Shown: piece after piece, positions 1 to 6,706 of the stretch | How positions within the stretch are numbered: position 1 is the stretch's first letter | How the letters are laid out: the number at the start of each line of letters is the position of its first letter | Assembly (NCBI GenBank): GCA_910587785.1 | Contig: CAJUOA010000037.1 | Coordinates: 1 to 26,076 of the forward strand | Source: an uncultured Oscillospiraceae bacterium | GTDB lineage: Bacteria; Bacillota; Clostridia; Oscillospirales; Oscillospiraceae | DNA: 26,076 nucleotides | Reading direction: 5' to 3' | Translations under genes and position numbers: made by a program | Notes under the pieces: generated by a model | The model's input: the letters and a program-made list of their open reading frames with translations, nothing else | What the model was told of the DNA's origin: nothing | The model's database searches: none

Positions 1-47
1 GAGATGCTATCCTGTGACTGGAGTTCAGACGTGTGCTCTTCCGATCT
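1..47. other. Illumina sequencing adapter (not genomic)
   Basis: Positions 14-47 match the 34-base TruSeq read-2 primer site (begins GTGACTGGAGTTC, ends CTCTTCCGATCT). Positions 1-5 (GAGAT) match the end of the P7 oligo, and 6-13 (GCTATCCT) fall exactly where the 8-base i7 index belongs. The whole P7-index-primer order is therefore present and real insert starts at about base 48. ORFs running through this block are artefacts. Identified from memory of the adapter sequence. Confidence 0.97.
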
Positions 48-355
48 TCTACGCCCTCACCTTCTACCTCACGGACCCCAACGGGATCATGGTCCTCTCG
101 GTGGCGGCGGCAGACCTGCTGGGCGGGGCGGTGGTGCCCCTCCCCTTCCTGCCGGACGGCTTCCGGCAGTTCGCGGCGCTGACCCCCTTCGGCTCCATGC
201 AGAACGTGCCCCTGCGGCTCTTCAGCGGGGACATCCCTCTCTCAGAGGCCCCGGCGGTGATGGGACTGCAAGTATTCTGGATCACGGTCCTCATCTCGGG
301 GGGATACCTTCTCACAAGAAACGGCCTGCGCCGCGCCGTCATTCTGGGAGGTTGA
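48..355 (+). CDS. ABC-2 type transporter permease, C-terminal fragment
   Basis: This is the last 101 or so codons of a membrane protein; the 5' part is missing because the contig begins in adapter. Hydrophobic stretches are visible at the start (FYALTFYLTD, MVLSVAAADLLGGAVVPLPF) and near the end (LQVFWITVLISGGYLL), followed by a basic tail. This pattern, ending with one helix and an RNGLRRAV-type tail, fits the permease that is normally encoded just before a DUF990/COG3694 permease in three-gene ABC exporters (ATPase, COG4587-like permease, COG3694-like permease). The next gene fits the second permease, supporting the call. The stop codon overlaps the Shine-Dalgarno region of the next gene, so the two are probably co-transcribed. 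The ATPase would lie off the window. The substrate is unknown. Confidence 0.75.
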
Positions 356-359
356 GACG

Positions 360-1133
360 ATGAAGCTGTATTTGAAATTCCTGTCCATCCACTTCCGCTC
401 CGCCATGACCTACCGGGCGAGCTTCTTCCTCAGCTGTCTGGGGCACCTGCTCATCACCACCAACGTCTTCCTCAGCGTGGTGTTCCTCCTGGACCGCTTT
501 GACGCCATCGGCGGCTACACTCTGCCCCAGCTGAGCCTCTGTTACTCGGTCATCCTCGCGGCCACCAGCCTTGCGGAGTGCTTTGGGCGGGGCTTTGACG
601 CCTTCACCCGCATCCTCGCCCAGGCGCAGTTCGATCGCATCATGGTCCGGCCCCGGCCTCTCTTCTTCCAGGTGCTCTGTCAGGATATGAAGCCCACCAT
701 GCTGGCCCGGGTGCTCCAGGCGGCCGTCATGCTCGTCTGGGCCGTCCCCTCCGGCGCGGTGGCCTGGACGCCCTGGAAGGCCCTCACCCTGGCGCTGATG
801 ATCCTCTGCGGCTCGGGCCTCTTCTTCGGCCTCGCGCTGGTCAACGCGGGCATCTGCTTTTTTACCCTGGAGCATGTGGAGGCTCTCAACATCTTTGTCG
901 ACGGCCCCCGGGAGTACGGCAAGTACCCCTTCGGCATCTACGGCAGGCCGGTGCTGATGGTCCTCACCTTCCTGGTGCCCCTGGCCCTGGTCCAGCACTG
1001 GCCTTTGCAGTACCTCTTCGACCGGGGACCGGCGTGGTACGGGCTGCTGCCCATAGCGTCGCTCCTGTTTTTGATCCCCTGCTTCCTGCTCTGGAGGCTG
1101 GGGGTGCGGCACTACTGTTCAACCGGATCTTAA
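360..1133 (+). CDS. ABC-2 family transporter permease (DUF990/COG3694-like)
   Basis: A 257-residue integral membrane protein that probably forms half of the membrane channel of an ABC exporter with the product of the preceding gene. About six hydrophobic segments are visible, near residues 19-42, 55-75, 112-135, 140-165, 195-215 and 225-247. The N-terminus (MKLYLKFLSIHFRSAMTYRA) and the block DFRIMVRPRP-like 'FDRIMVRPRPLFFQ' around residue 92 are typical of the ABC-2 permeases paired with an EcsA/NatA-like ATPase. The ATG is preceded by GGGAGG at 345-350, with the previous stop codon lying between. No ATP-binding motifs are present, as expected for a permease. Substrate cannot be inferred; related systems are annotated as uncharacterised or as drug/antimicrobial peptide exporters. 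Confidence 0.8.
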   Translation: MKLYLKFLSIHFRSAMTYRASFFLSCLGHLLITTNVFLSVVFLLDRFDAIGGYTLPQLSLCYSVILAATSLAECFGRGFDAFTRILAQAQFDRIMVRPRPLFFQVLCQDMKPTMLARVLQAAVMLVWAVPSGAVAWTPWKALTLALMILCGSGLFFGLALVNAGICFFTLEHVEALNIFVDGPREYGKYPFGIYGRPVLMVLTFLVPLALVQHWPLQYLFDRGPAWYGLLPIASLLFLIPCFLLWRLGVRHYCSTGS

Positions 1134-1157
1134 GGCGCGTTTTATAGTTCCGCGAGA

Positions 1158-1187
1158 GGACCCGGGGGGAACCATCCTCCCGGGTCC
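1158..1187 (+). terminator. Hairpin after the ABC permease gene
   Basis: A 13-bp stem (one G-U pair) is formed by 1158-1170 and 1175-1187 around the loop ACCA. It lies 24 bases after the permease stop codon and upstream of the VTC promoter, where a terminator is expected. No clear U-run follows, so termination efficiency is uncertain. Confidence 0.55.
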
Positions 1188-1211
1188 CTCCGTGTCCGGA
1201 TTCACAATTTA

Positions 1212-1255
1212 TTTACAGGGTTCTTCAGGTTCGCTTCAGCAAACGATGGTACACT
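1212..1255 (+). promoter_or_regulatory. Candidate activator-dependent promoter of the VTC operon: three 11-bp-phased hexamers plus -10
   Basis: Three hexamers, TTTACA (1212-1217), CTTCAG (1223-1228) and CTTCAG (1234-1239), are each separated by exactly 5 bases, giving an 11-bp period. The last ends 10 bases before TACACT (1250-1255), a reasonable -10. There is no good -35 at 17 bp. This is the geometry of PhoB/PhoP-class (OmpR family) activated promoters, where repeats replace the -35. An OmpR-family regulator is encoded at 4647-5324. The predicted start of transcription near 1262 leaves a leader of about 44 bases. Confidence 0.6.
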
Positions 1256-1305
1256 CTCCCTATCCAAGCCGCCCTGCGGGGCGGAAGAAAGGAAGTGTAC
1301 CGGCG

Positions 1306-1977
1306 ATGGATTTTCGCCACGAATGGAAGCATGAGATCGACTTATCGGACCTCACCGCCCTGCGCCGCAGGCTCCGGGCCGCGGCCCGGCCCGACCCCCA
1401 CGCCCCCGGCGGGCGCTATCAGATACGAAGCCTGTACTTCGACACCCCCTCGGACCGGGCCCTGCGGGAGAAGCTGGACGGCGTCAACCGGCGGGAGAAG
1501 TTCCGCATCCGCACTTACAACGGCAATAGTTCCTTCATCCACCTGGAGAAAAAGAGCAAGCTGGGCGGTCTCTGCGCCAAGGAGAGCGCACCCCTGACGG
1601 CAGAGGAAGTCCGACTCCTCATAGGAGGCCACTGGGACTGGATGCCCCAGGACAGCCGCCCCCTCCTCCAGGAGCTCTATACCAAGATGCGCACCCAGCG
1701 TCTCCGTCCCAAGACCATCGTGGACTACACCCGGGAGGCCTACGTCTACGGCCCCGGGAACATCCGGGTCACCATGGACTACGGCATCCGCACCGGCCTG
1801 GGCTCCACTGATTTTCTCGACCACGGCTCCGTGACCATCCCCGTCCCCGGCTCCCCCATCATCCTGGAGGTCAAATGGGACGCCTTTCTCCCCGACACCA
1901 TCCGCGCCGCCGTCGCCCTGGAGGGCCGCCGCACCGCCCCCTACTCCAAATACGCCGCCTGCCGGGCGTACGGTTAG
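1306..1977 (+). CDS. VTC domain protein (polyphosphate polymerase fold)
   Basis: A 223-residue soluble protein with the triphosphate-tunnel fold of the VTC domain, the catalytic domain of yeast Vtc4 that makes polyphosphate from ATP. Charged tunnel motifs are in place: RHEWKHEI (4-11), SLYFDT (42-47), REKFRIRTYN (63-72), LEKKSK (80-85), VDYTREAY (139-146), RVTMD (154-158), ILEVKWD (186-192) with the metal-binding Glu188, and SKY near the end. The ATG at 1306 is chosen because the motif-bearing domain begins there and AAAGGAA lies at 1288-1294; a GTG at 1192 would add an unrelated tail and run through the promoter. It has no SPX domain and no membrane segment, unlike yeast VTC, so it probably works with the DUF4956 membrane protein encoded next. 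Polymerase activity is inferred, not shown; bacterial VTC proteins in this context are not characterised as far as I know. Confidence 0.9.
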   Translation: MDFRHEWKHEIDLSDLTALRRRLRAAARPDPHAPGGRYQIRSLYFDTPSDRALREKLDGVNRREKFRIRTYNGNSSFIHLEKKSKLGGLCAKESAPLTAEEVRLLIGGHWDWMPQDSRPLLQELYTKMRTQRLRPKTIVDYTREAYVYGPGNIRVTMDYGIRTGLGSTDFLDHGSVTIPVPGSPIILEVKWDAFLPDTIRAAVALEGRRTAPYSKYAACRAYG

Positions 1978-1983
1978 GCAGTC

Positions 1984-2065
1984 ATACTTTTTTTCTTTTT
2001 GAAAAAAGAAAAAAAGTATCAAAAAAAGAAAAACTTCTGTCCGCGAAACTTCGTTTCGCTCATGT
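1984..2065 (+). repeat. Two-hairpin interspersed repeat, copy R1
   Basis: A long T/A hairpin (arms 1984-2000 and 2003-2019, 17 bp perfect) is followed by an A-rich spacer, then a small hairpin GCGAAAC-TTC-GTTTCGC (2043-2059) and CTCATG (2059-2064). Bases 2038-2065 are identical to 6573-6600 (copy R2). The copy lies between the VTC and DUF4956 genes, just before the DUF4956 ribosome-binding site AAGGAG (2073-2078). Confidence 0.85.
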
Positions 2066-2086
2066 TATATATAAGGAGACATCGCT

Positions 2087-2758
2087 ATGACCTTCAATGA
2101 CATCTTTAAGTCCAGCTTCCTGGAGAATATCGGCAGTGTCAGCCTCGTGGACATGGTCCTCGCCCTGGTGCTCGCTTTCGGGCTGGGACTCTTCATCTTC
2201 CTCGTCTACAAAAAAACCTTCTCCGGCGTCATGTACTCCTCCAGCTTCGCCGTCACCCTGGTGGCGCTGACCATGATCACCACCTTGGTCATCCTCGCCG
2301 TCACCAGCAACGTGGTCCTCTCCCTGGGCATGGTGGGTGCGCTGTCCATCGTCCGCTTCCGCACCGCCATCAAAGAGCCCCTGGACATCGCCTTCCTCTT
2401 CTGGGCCATCGCCGTTGGCATCGTGCTTGCGGCGGGGATGATCCCCCTGGCGGTCCTGGGCAGTGTGTTCATCGGCGTCGTCCTGCTGGTGTTCGTCAAC
2501 CAGAAGCCCTATCGCGACCCCTACATCGTGGTTCTCAGCTGTGACGGCCACGAGAGCGCCCAGCGCTCCCTGGACTACCTGGAGGCCCAGGTCCAGCGCT
2601 GTGTGGTCAAGAGCAAGACCGCCCAGCGGGGGTCCGTGGAGCTGAACCTGGAGGTGCGCATGAAGGACGCCGACACCGGCTTCGTGGACACCCTTGCCGG
2701 TCTGGAGGGCGTACAGAGCGCCGTCTTGGTCAGCTACAACGGCGACTATATGGGGTGA
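2087..2758 (+). CDS. DUF4956 domain membrane protein
   Basis: A 223-residue membrane protein with a hydrophobic N-terminal half (segments near 21-42, 51-74, 77-92 and 100-136) and a soluble C-terminal half of alpha/beta, ferredoxin-like appearance (about 145-220). The block SLGMVGALSIVRFRTAIKEP around residues 79-98 is the hallmark of DUF4956 proteins. AAGGAG at 2073-2078, 8 bases before the ATG, fixes the start. The family has no established function; it recurs next to VTC and CotH genes. It may anchor the VTC enzyme to the membrane or form the route by which its polymer crosses, in the way that small VTC membrane domains do in yeast; that is inference. The stop codon overlaps the ribosome-binding site of the CotH gene, so translation is probably coupled. 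Confidence 0.88.
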   Translation: MTFNDIFKSSFLENIGSVSLVDMVLALVLAFGLGLFIFLVYKKTFSGVMYSSSFAVTLVALTMITTLVILAVTSNVVLSLGMVGALSIVRFRTAIKEPLDIAFLFWAIAVGIVLAAGMIPLAVLGSVFIGVVLLVFVNQKPYRDPYIVVLSCDGHESAQRSLDYLEAQVQRCVVKSKTAQRGSVELNLEVRMKDADTGFVDTLAGLEGVQSAVLVSYNGDYMG

Positions 2759-2763
2759 CGGGC

Positions 2764-4548
2764 ATGTCCACACATCGCTTTATCGACCGCATCTGCTGTG
2801 CCGGACTGGCGCTGGCTCTGATGCTGACCCTCCTCTTTTTCGCCGGAGAGGCCCTGGGCCTCCAGGCCGCGGCTAAGACCATGGGCTATGAGGACCGGCT
2901 CTTCGATACCAGCCGGGTCCACACCATTGATATCGTCATGGACGATTGGGACGGCTTTCTTGACACCTGTGAAAATGAGGAGTATACTGCCTGCGCTGTG
3001 GTCATCGACAGCGAGGCCTACCACAACGCGGGCCTGCGGGCCAAGGGCAATACCTCCCTCAGCTCCGTGGCGGCCTACGGAAACGACCGCTACAGCTTCA
3101 AGGTGGAGTTCGACTGCTACCAGGACGGCGTAAGCTACTACGGCCTGGACAAGCTCAGCCTCAACAACATCATCCAGGACAACACCTACCTCAAGGACTA
3201 CCTCAGCTACCGGATGATGGCCTCCTTCGGCGCGGCGGCGCCGCTGTGCAGCTTCGCCTTTCTCACCGTCAATGGCGAGGACTGGGGGCTGTACCTCGCC
3301 GTGGAGGGCGTGGAGGACGGCTTCCTTCAGCGAAACTACGGCGCGGACTACGGCAGTCTCTACAAGCCGGACAGCATGAGCTTTGGCGGAGGCCGGGGCG
3401 CGGGCCGGGACTTCAATATGGAGGATATGGACTTCGATTTTGGGGAGTTTGACCCCCAGAAGTTCGCCCAAAACACCCAGAGCCCGCCGGAGAACGCTCC
3501 CAGCCCGCCGTCCGGACAAGGAGCGGAAAACAAAAATCCCTCCCCGGGCGGGTTCGGCGGCATGGGGAGCAGCGACGTGAAGCTCCAGTACAGCGGCGAC
3601 GACCCGGACAGCTACTCGAACATCTTCGACAACGCCAAGACTGACGTGACCTCCGCCGGCAGGGACCGCCTCATCGAGGCCCTGCGGACTCTCAGCGGCA
3701 CGGACCCGGCCTCGGCGGTGGATATCGACCAGGTGCTCCGCTACTTCGTGGTCCACACCTTTGTCTGCAACGGGGACAGCTACACCGGCTCCATGGTCCA
3801 CAACTACTACCTCTATGAGGCGGACGGAGTGCTCTCCATGATCCCCTGGGACTACAACCTGGCCTTCGGCGGCTTTGACGCGGGGTCCGGGGCCAAGAGC
3901 GTGGTCAACTCCCCCATTGATTCCCCGGTCAGCGGCGGGTCCCTGGAGGACCGGCCCATGATCGCCTGGATCTTCTCCGACCAGCAGTACACGGACCTCT
4001 ACCACCAGTACTACGCCCAGTGGCTTGCGGACTTCTTCGACAGCGGGGCCTTTGAGGCCATGCTGGACGAGACGGTGGCCCTCATCTCCCCCTACGTGGA
4101 GCGGGACCCCACCAGGTTCTGCACCTATGAGGAGTTCGAGACCGGCGCGGCGGCGCTGAAGACCTTCTGTCTCCTGCGGGCGGAGAGCGTCGCGGGGCAG
4201 TTGGAGGGTGCGATCCCCTCCACCAGCGAAGGGCAGGCGGCGGATGACGCCTCCCTGGTGGATACCGGGGACCTCTCCCTGACGGACATGGGGTCCATGA
4301 ACATGGGCGGGGGCTTCGGAGGCGGTCCGGCCCGGCCTGCCATGGCGGAGAGCGGACAGTCCCAGGAGCTGAGGGCGTTCCCCTCTCCGCCCGAGGGGCA
4401 GGAGCAGTCCCAGCAGGGGCAGCGGCCCCAGGGGTTCCCCGGCGGAGGGGGCTCCCAGCCGGATGCGCAGTCTCCTGGGGTCCTGCTGGCGCTCTCAGCG
4501 GCGGTGCTCCTGGCCGGCCTGGCGTTCGCGTTCAAATTCAAGCGGTAA
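2764..4548 (+). CDS. CotH kinase-family protein, membrane-anchored at both ends
   Basis: A 594-residue exported protein of the CotH family (atypical secreted protein kinases; Bacillus CotH phosphorylates spore coat proteins). A helix at 13-36 serves as signal anchor and a second at 572-590, followed by KFKR, closes the chain. CotH landmarks: LRAKGNTS (91-98), FKVEFD (112-117), KLSLNN (130-135), GLYLAVEGVED (175-185), LYKPD (199-203), CNGDSY (335-340), HNYYLY (346-351) and PWDYNLAFGG (361-370). The PWD Asp is kept, but the second metal-binding position is Asn rather than Asp. Two low-complexity Gly/Pro/Gln/Met-rich linkers lie at 205-270 and 500-570. ATG 2764 is chosen over GTG 2755 because GGGGTGA (2752-2758), spanning the previous stop, gives a usable ribosome-binding site. 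A spore-coat role is possible but the vegetative-looking operon (VTC, DUF4956, two-component system) argues for an envelope role. Confidence 0.88.
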   Translation: MSTHRFIDRICCAGLALALMLTLLFFAGEALGLQAAAKTMGYEDRLFDTSRVHTIDIVMDDWDGFLDTCENEEYTACAVVIDSEAYHNAGLRAKGNTSLSSVAAYGNDRYSFKVEFDCYQDGVSYYGLDKLSLNNIIQDNTYLKDYLSYRMMASFGAAAPLCSFAFLTVNGEDWGLYLAVEGVEDGFLQRNYGADYGSLYKPDSMSFGGGRGAGRDFNMEDMDFDFGEFDPQKFAQNTQSPPENAPSPPSGQGAENKNPSPGGFGGMGSSDVKLQYSGDDPDSYSNIFDNAKTDVTSAGRDRLIEALRTLSGTDPASAVDIDQVLRYFVVHTFVCNGDSYTGSMVHNYYLYEADGVLSMIPWDYNLAFGGFDAGSGAKSVVNSPIDSPVSGGSLEDRPMIAWIFSDQQYTDLYHQYYAQWLADFFDSGAFEAMLDETVALISPYVERDPTRFCTYEEFETGAAALKTFCLLRAESVAGQLEGAIPSTSEGQAADDASLVDTGDLSLTDMGSMNMGGGFGGGPARPAMAESGQSQELRAFPSPPEGQEQSQQGQRPQGFPGGGGSQPDAQSPGVLLALSAAVLLAGLAFAFKFKR

Positions 4549-4554
4549 AATAAC

Positions 4555-4635
4555 CATGAGCAAGCGTAAGCTTGCGAACAAAAAGTTTTTCTTCTTTTGC
4601 TTCTTTTCTTCTTTGTCCACAAAGAAGAAAAGAAG
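4555..4635 (-). repeat. Two-hairpin interspersed repeat, copy R3 (inverted)
   Basis: This is the same element as R1 and R2 but in the opposite orientation: CATGAG (4555-4560), small hairpin GCAAGC-GTAA-GCTTGC (4560-4575), spacer, then a 17-bp perfect hairpin (4600-4616 with 4619-4635, loop CC). The small stem differs in sequence from R1 and R2 but still pairs. It fills the gap between the CotH gene and the response-regulator gene and abuts the ribosome-binding site of the latter. Confidence 0.8.
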
Positions 4636-4646
4636 GGGAGGTGTGT

Positions 4647-5324
4647 ATGAAGATTTTGATTATCGAGGATGAGAAGCTGCTGGCGGATTCGCTGAAGGTC
4701 CTGCTGGAGTCGAAGGGCTTCGAGGTGGAGGCGGTATACGACGGGGAGACCGGCGCGGACTACGCCGAGCTGGGCATCTACGACCTGCTGATCCTGGATG
4801 TGATGATGCCCGGGATGGACGGCCTTGCCGTTGCGAAGCGGGTACGCTCCCTGCGGTGCTCCACGCCCATCCTCATGCTGACCGCCAAGTCGGACCTGGA
4901 GGACCGCATCCAGGGCCTCAACGCCGGGGCGGACTACTACCTCACCAAGCCCTTCGACACCCGGGAGCTCCTCGCCTGCGTGGGCGCGCTCCTCCGCCGT
5001 CAGGGCGGGCAGACCGACGCCATGCGCTTCGGCAACACCACGCTGGACCTGGCCAGCGGTACCCTGGAGTGCGGGGAAGCCAATGTGCGCCTCTCCGCAC
5101 GGGAGTTTGACGTGATGCGCCTCCTCTTCCAGACCCAGGGGCGCAACCTCTCCAAGGAGGCCATCCTGGCTCGGGTGTGGGGGTACGACTCCAACGCGGT
5201 GGAGAACCATGTGGAGGTCTACGTGGGCTTCCTGCGAAAGAAGCTGGCCAGCATCGGCTCCAATGTGCGCATTGAGGCGGTGCGGCGGCTGGGCTACCAC
5301 CTGGAGGAGGACAAGGGATGCTGA
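4647..5324 (+). CDS. OmpR-family response regulator
   Basis: A 225-residue transcription factor. The receiver domain (1-115) has the acidic pocket E7/D8, the phospho-acceptor Asp51 in LILDVMMPGMDG, Thr79 and Lys101 (LTKPFD). The C-terminal winged helix (about 125-220) carries the LSAREFDVMRLL and VEVYVGFLRKKL helices and the final GYHLE hairpin typical of OmpR/PhoB. The ATG at 4647 (MKILIIEDE) follows GGGGAGG at 4635-4641; longer versions would begin inside the repeat hairpin. It overlaps the kinase gene by 7 bases, which shows they are a pair. Its likely target is the 11-bp-phased hexamer array upstream of the VTC gene (inference from geometry and proximity). Confidence 0.95.
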   Translation: MKILIIEDEKLLADSLKVLLESKGFEVEAVYDGETGADYAELGIYDLLILDVMMPGMDGLAVAKRVRSLRCSTPILMLTAKSDLEDRIQGLNAGADYYLTKPFDTRELLACVGALLRRQGGQTDAMRFGNTTLDLASGTLECGEANVRLSAREFDVMRLLFQTQGRNLSKEAILARVWGYDSNAVENHVEVYVGFLRKKLASIGSNVRIEAVRRLGYHLEEDKGC

Positions 5325-6517
5325 GACGCCTGCGGCTGAAATTCATCTGCATCAACATGGTCACCGTGACGGCCATGCTCTGCGTGATCCTGGGTCTCGT
5401 CTACCACTTTACCCGGATGAATCTGGAGCAGGAGAGCCTGCGCCTGATGCAGACCGCCGTAGAGCGCCCCTTCCAGCCGGGACCGCCCGGCCAGCTGCCG
5501 GAGCAGCTCCCCCTGCCCTGTTACTTCATCCTCCGCTCGGGCAGGGACGGCATGGACATCGTCGCCCAGTCCGGCTATGACCTGACAGACCAGGCCCTCC
5601 TGGAATCCTGCCTGGAGGCGGCCCTCGCCTCCGGAGCTCCCGTGGGGGTGCTGGAGGACTACGGCCTGCGCTTCTGCCGCGCCGCCCGTCCGGGGGAGGT
5701 GCGCTTCATCTTCGCCGGCATCTCCAGTGAGCGGACCACCCTGAAGAACCTGCTGGGCACCTCCCTGCTGGTGGGGGCGGTGAGCTTCATCGCCTTCCTG
5801 GGCATCAGCCTTCTCCTGGCCCGCTGGGCGGTGGGGCCGGTGGAGCGGGCCTGGGCCCAGCAGAAGCAGTTCGTGGCCGACGCCTCCCACGAGCTCAAAA
5901 CGCCCCTTACGGTCATCATGACCAACGCCGAGCTCCTCCAGTCCGGCGCTCCGGAGCAGGTCCCCCGGGCCTCCCGGAGCATCCTCGCCATGTCCCGGCA
6001 GATGCGGGGGCTGGTGGAGGGCCTGCTGGAGCTCGCCCGGGCCGACGCGGGTACAGCCCGGGACGCCCTCGTCCCCCTGGACTTCAGCAAGCTGGTCTCC
6101 GACGCCCTCCTCCCCTTCGAGCCCATCCTCTTTGAGGCGGGACTGGACTTTACCAGCCGCGTGGAGCCCGGCATCCGGCTCACCGGCAACCCCGGACAGC
6201 TCCGGCAGGTGGTCCATATCCTCCTGGACAACGCCAGGAAGTACACCTCCCCCAACGGACAGGTCACGGTGGACCTCCGGCGGCGGGGCCGGGGGCGCTG
6301 CGTCCTCTCTGCGGCTACCAGCGGTCAGCCTCTGACCCGTCAGGAGCGCACCGACATCTTCAAGCGCTTCTACCGCACCGACCCCGCCCGGGCCATGGAC
6401 CAGAGCTACGGCCTGGGGCTCTCTATCGCCCAGACCATCGTCTTGGCCCACCAGGGCCGCATCTGGGCGGAGAGCGGCGGGCAGGTCAACACGTTTTTTG
6501 TGGAACTGCCCCTGTGA
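5318..6517 (+). CDS. Sensor histidine kinase (HisKA/HATPase_c)
   Basis: A 399-residue membrane kinase. Helix 1 (about 9-31) and helix 2 (about 148-168) flank an extracytoplasmic sensor region of about 115 residues. Then come the H-box FVADASHELKTPL with His191, the N-box LLDNARKYT with Asn305, the F-box IFKRFYR (347-353) and the G-box YGLGLSIAQ (364-372). There is no clear HAMP domain beyond a short linker. The usual NTG/DxGxG G1 site is altered (SAATSGQPL at 331-339), so ATP binding at that loop may be unusual. The start overlaps the regulator's stop (ATGCTGA), with AGGAGG at 5305-5310. The signal sensed is unknown; linkage suggests an envelope or phosphate cue for the VTC-CotH operon. Confidence 0.94.
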   Translation: MLRRLRLKFICINMVTVTAMLCVILGLVYHFTRMNLEQESLRLMQTAVERPFQPGPPGQLPEQLPLPCYFILRSGRDGMDIVAQSGYDLTDQALLESCLEAALASGAPVGVLEDYGLRFCRAARPGEVRFIFAGISSERTTLKNLLGTSLLVGAVSFIAFLGISLLLARWAVGPVERAWAQQKQFVADASHELKTPLTVIMTNAELLQSGAPEQVPRASRSILAMSRQMRGLVEGLLELARADAGTARDALVPLDFSKLVSDALLPFEPILFEAGLDFTSRVEPGIRLTGNPGQLRQVVHILLDNARKYTSPNGQVTVDLRRRGRGRCVLSAATSGQPLTRQERTDIFKRFYRTDPARAMDQSYGLGLSIAQTIVLAHQGRIWAESGGQVNTFFVELPL

Positions 6518-6520
6518 ACC

Positions 6521-6600
6521 TTCCTTTTTCTTTTGTGTACAAAAGAAAAAGGAAACGAAAAAGAAAAAACTTTGTCCGCGAAACTTCGTTTCGCTCATGT
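6521..6600 (+). repeat. Two-hairpin interspersed repeat, copy R2
   Basis: A 16-bp perfect hairpin (6521-6536 with 6539-6554, loop GT) starts 4 bases after the kinase stop codon. It is followed by the A-rich spacer, the small hairpin GCGAAAC-TTC-GTTTCGC (6578-6594) and CTCATG (6594-6599). It shares a 28-base identical block with R1. It probably ends transcription of the kinase gene, although the U-rich stretch is inside the stem rather than after it. Confidence 0.85.
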
Positions 6601-6631
6601 GGATCTTGTTGAGCGCTCTTTCCTGCAAAAT

Positions 6632-6660
6632 TTGACAAATCTTGTCGAATCAATTATAAT
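6632..6660 (+). promoter_or_regulatory. Consensus SigA promoter of the SLH/beta-lactamase-fold gene
   Basis: TTGACA (6632-6637), a 17-base spacer and TATAAT (6655-6660): a perfect match to the vegetative sigma factor consensus. Transcription would begin near 6667, giving a leader of about 40 bases. AGGAG at 6694-6698 is the ribosome-binding site. Confidence 0.93.
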
Positions 6661-6706
6661 TGTGAACAGTGTGTTTCCAACTATAGGGATTTGAGGAGAA
6701 ATGTCT

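Noticed and set aside
4..363. ORFs of 119 and 113 codons starting at bases 4 and 14
   Set aside because: Both starts lie in sequencing adapter. Only the frame ending at 355 continues into real coding sequence, and it is reported as a fragment from base 48.
1978..2086. Possible riboswitch in front of the DUF4956 gene
   Set aside because: The structure is explained by the repeat copy R1, which also occurs behind other genes; no known ligand-binding core is visible.
2746..4005. 419-codon frame on the - strand opposite the CotH gene
   Set aside because: Val/Gly/Ala/His-rich antisense product with no recognisable motif; the + strand CotH motifs are unambiguous.
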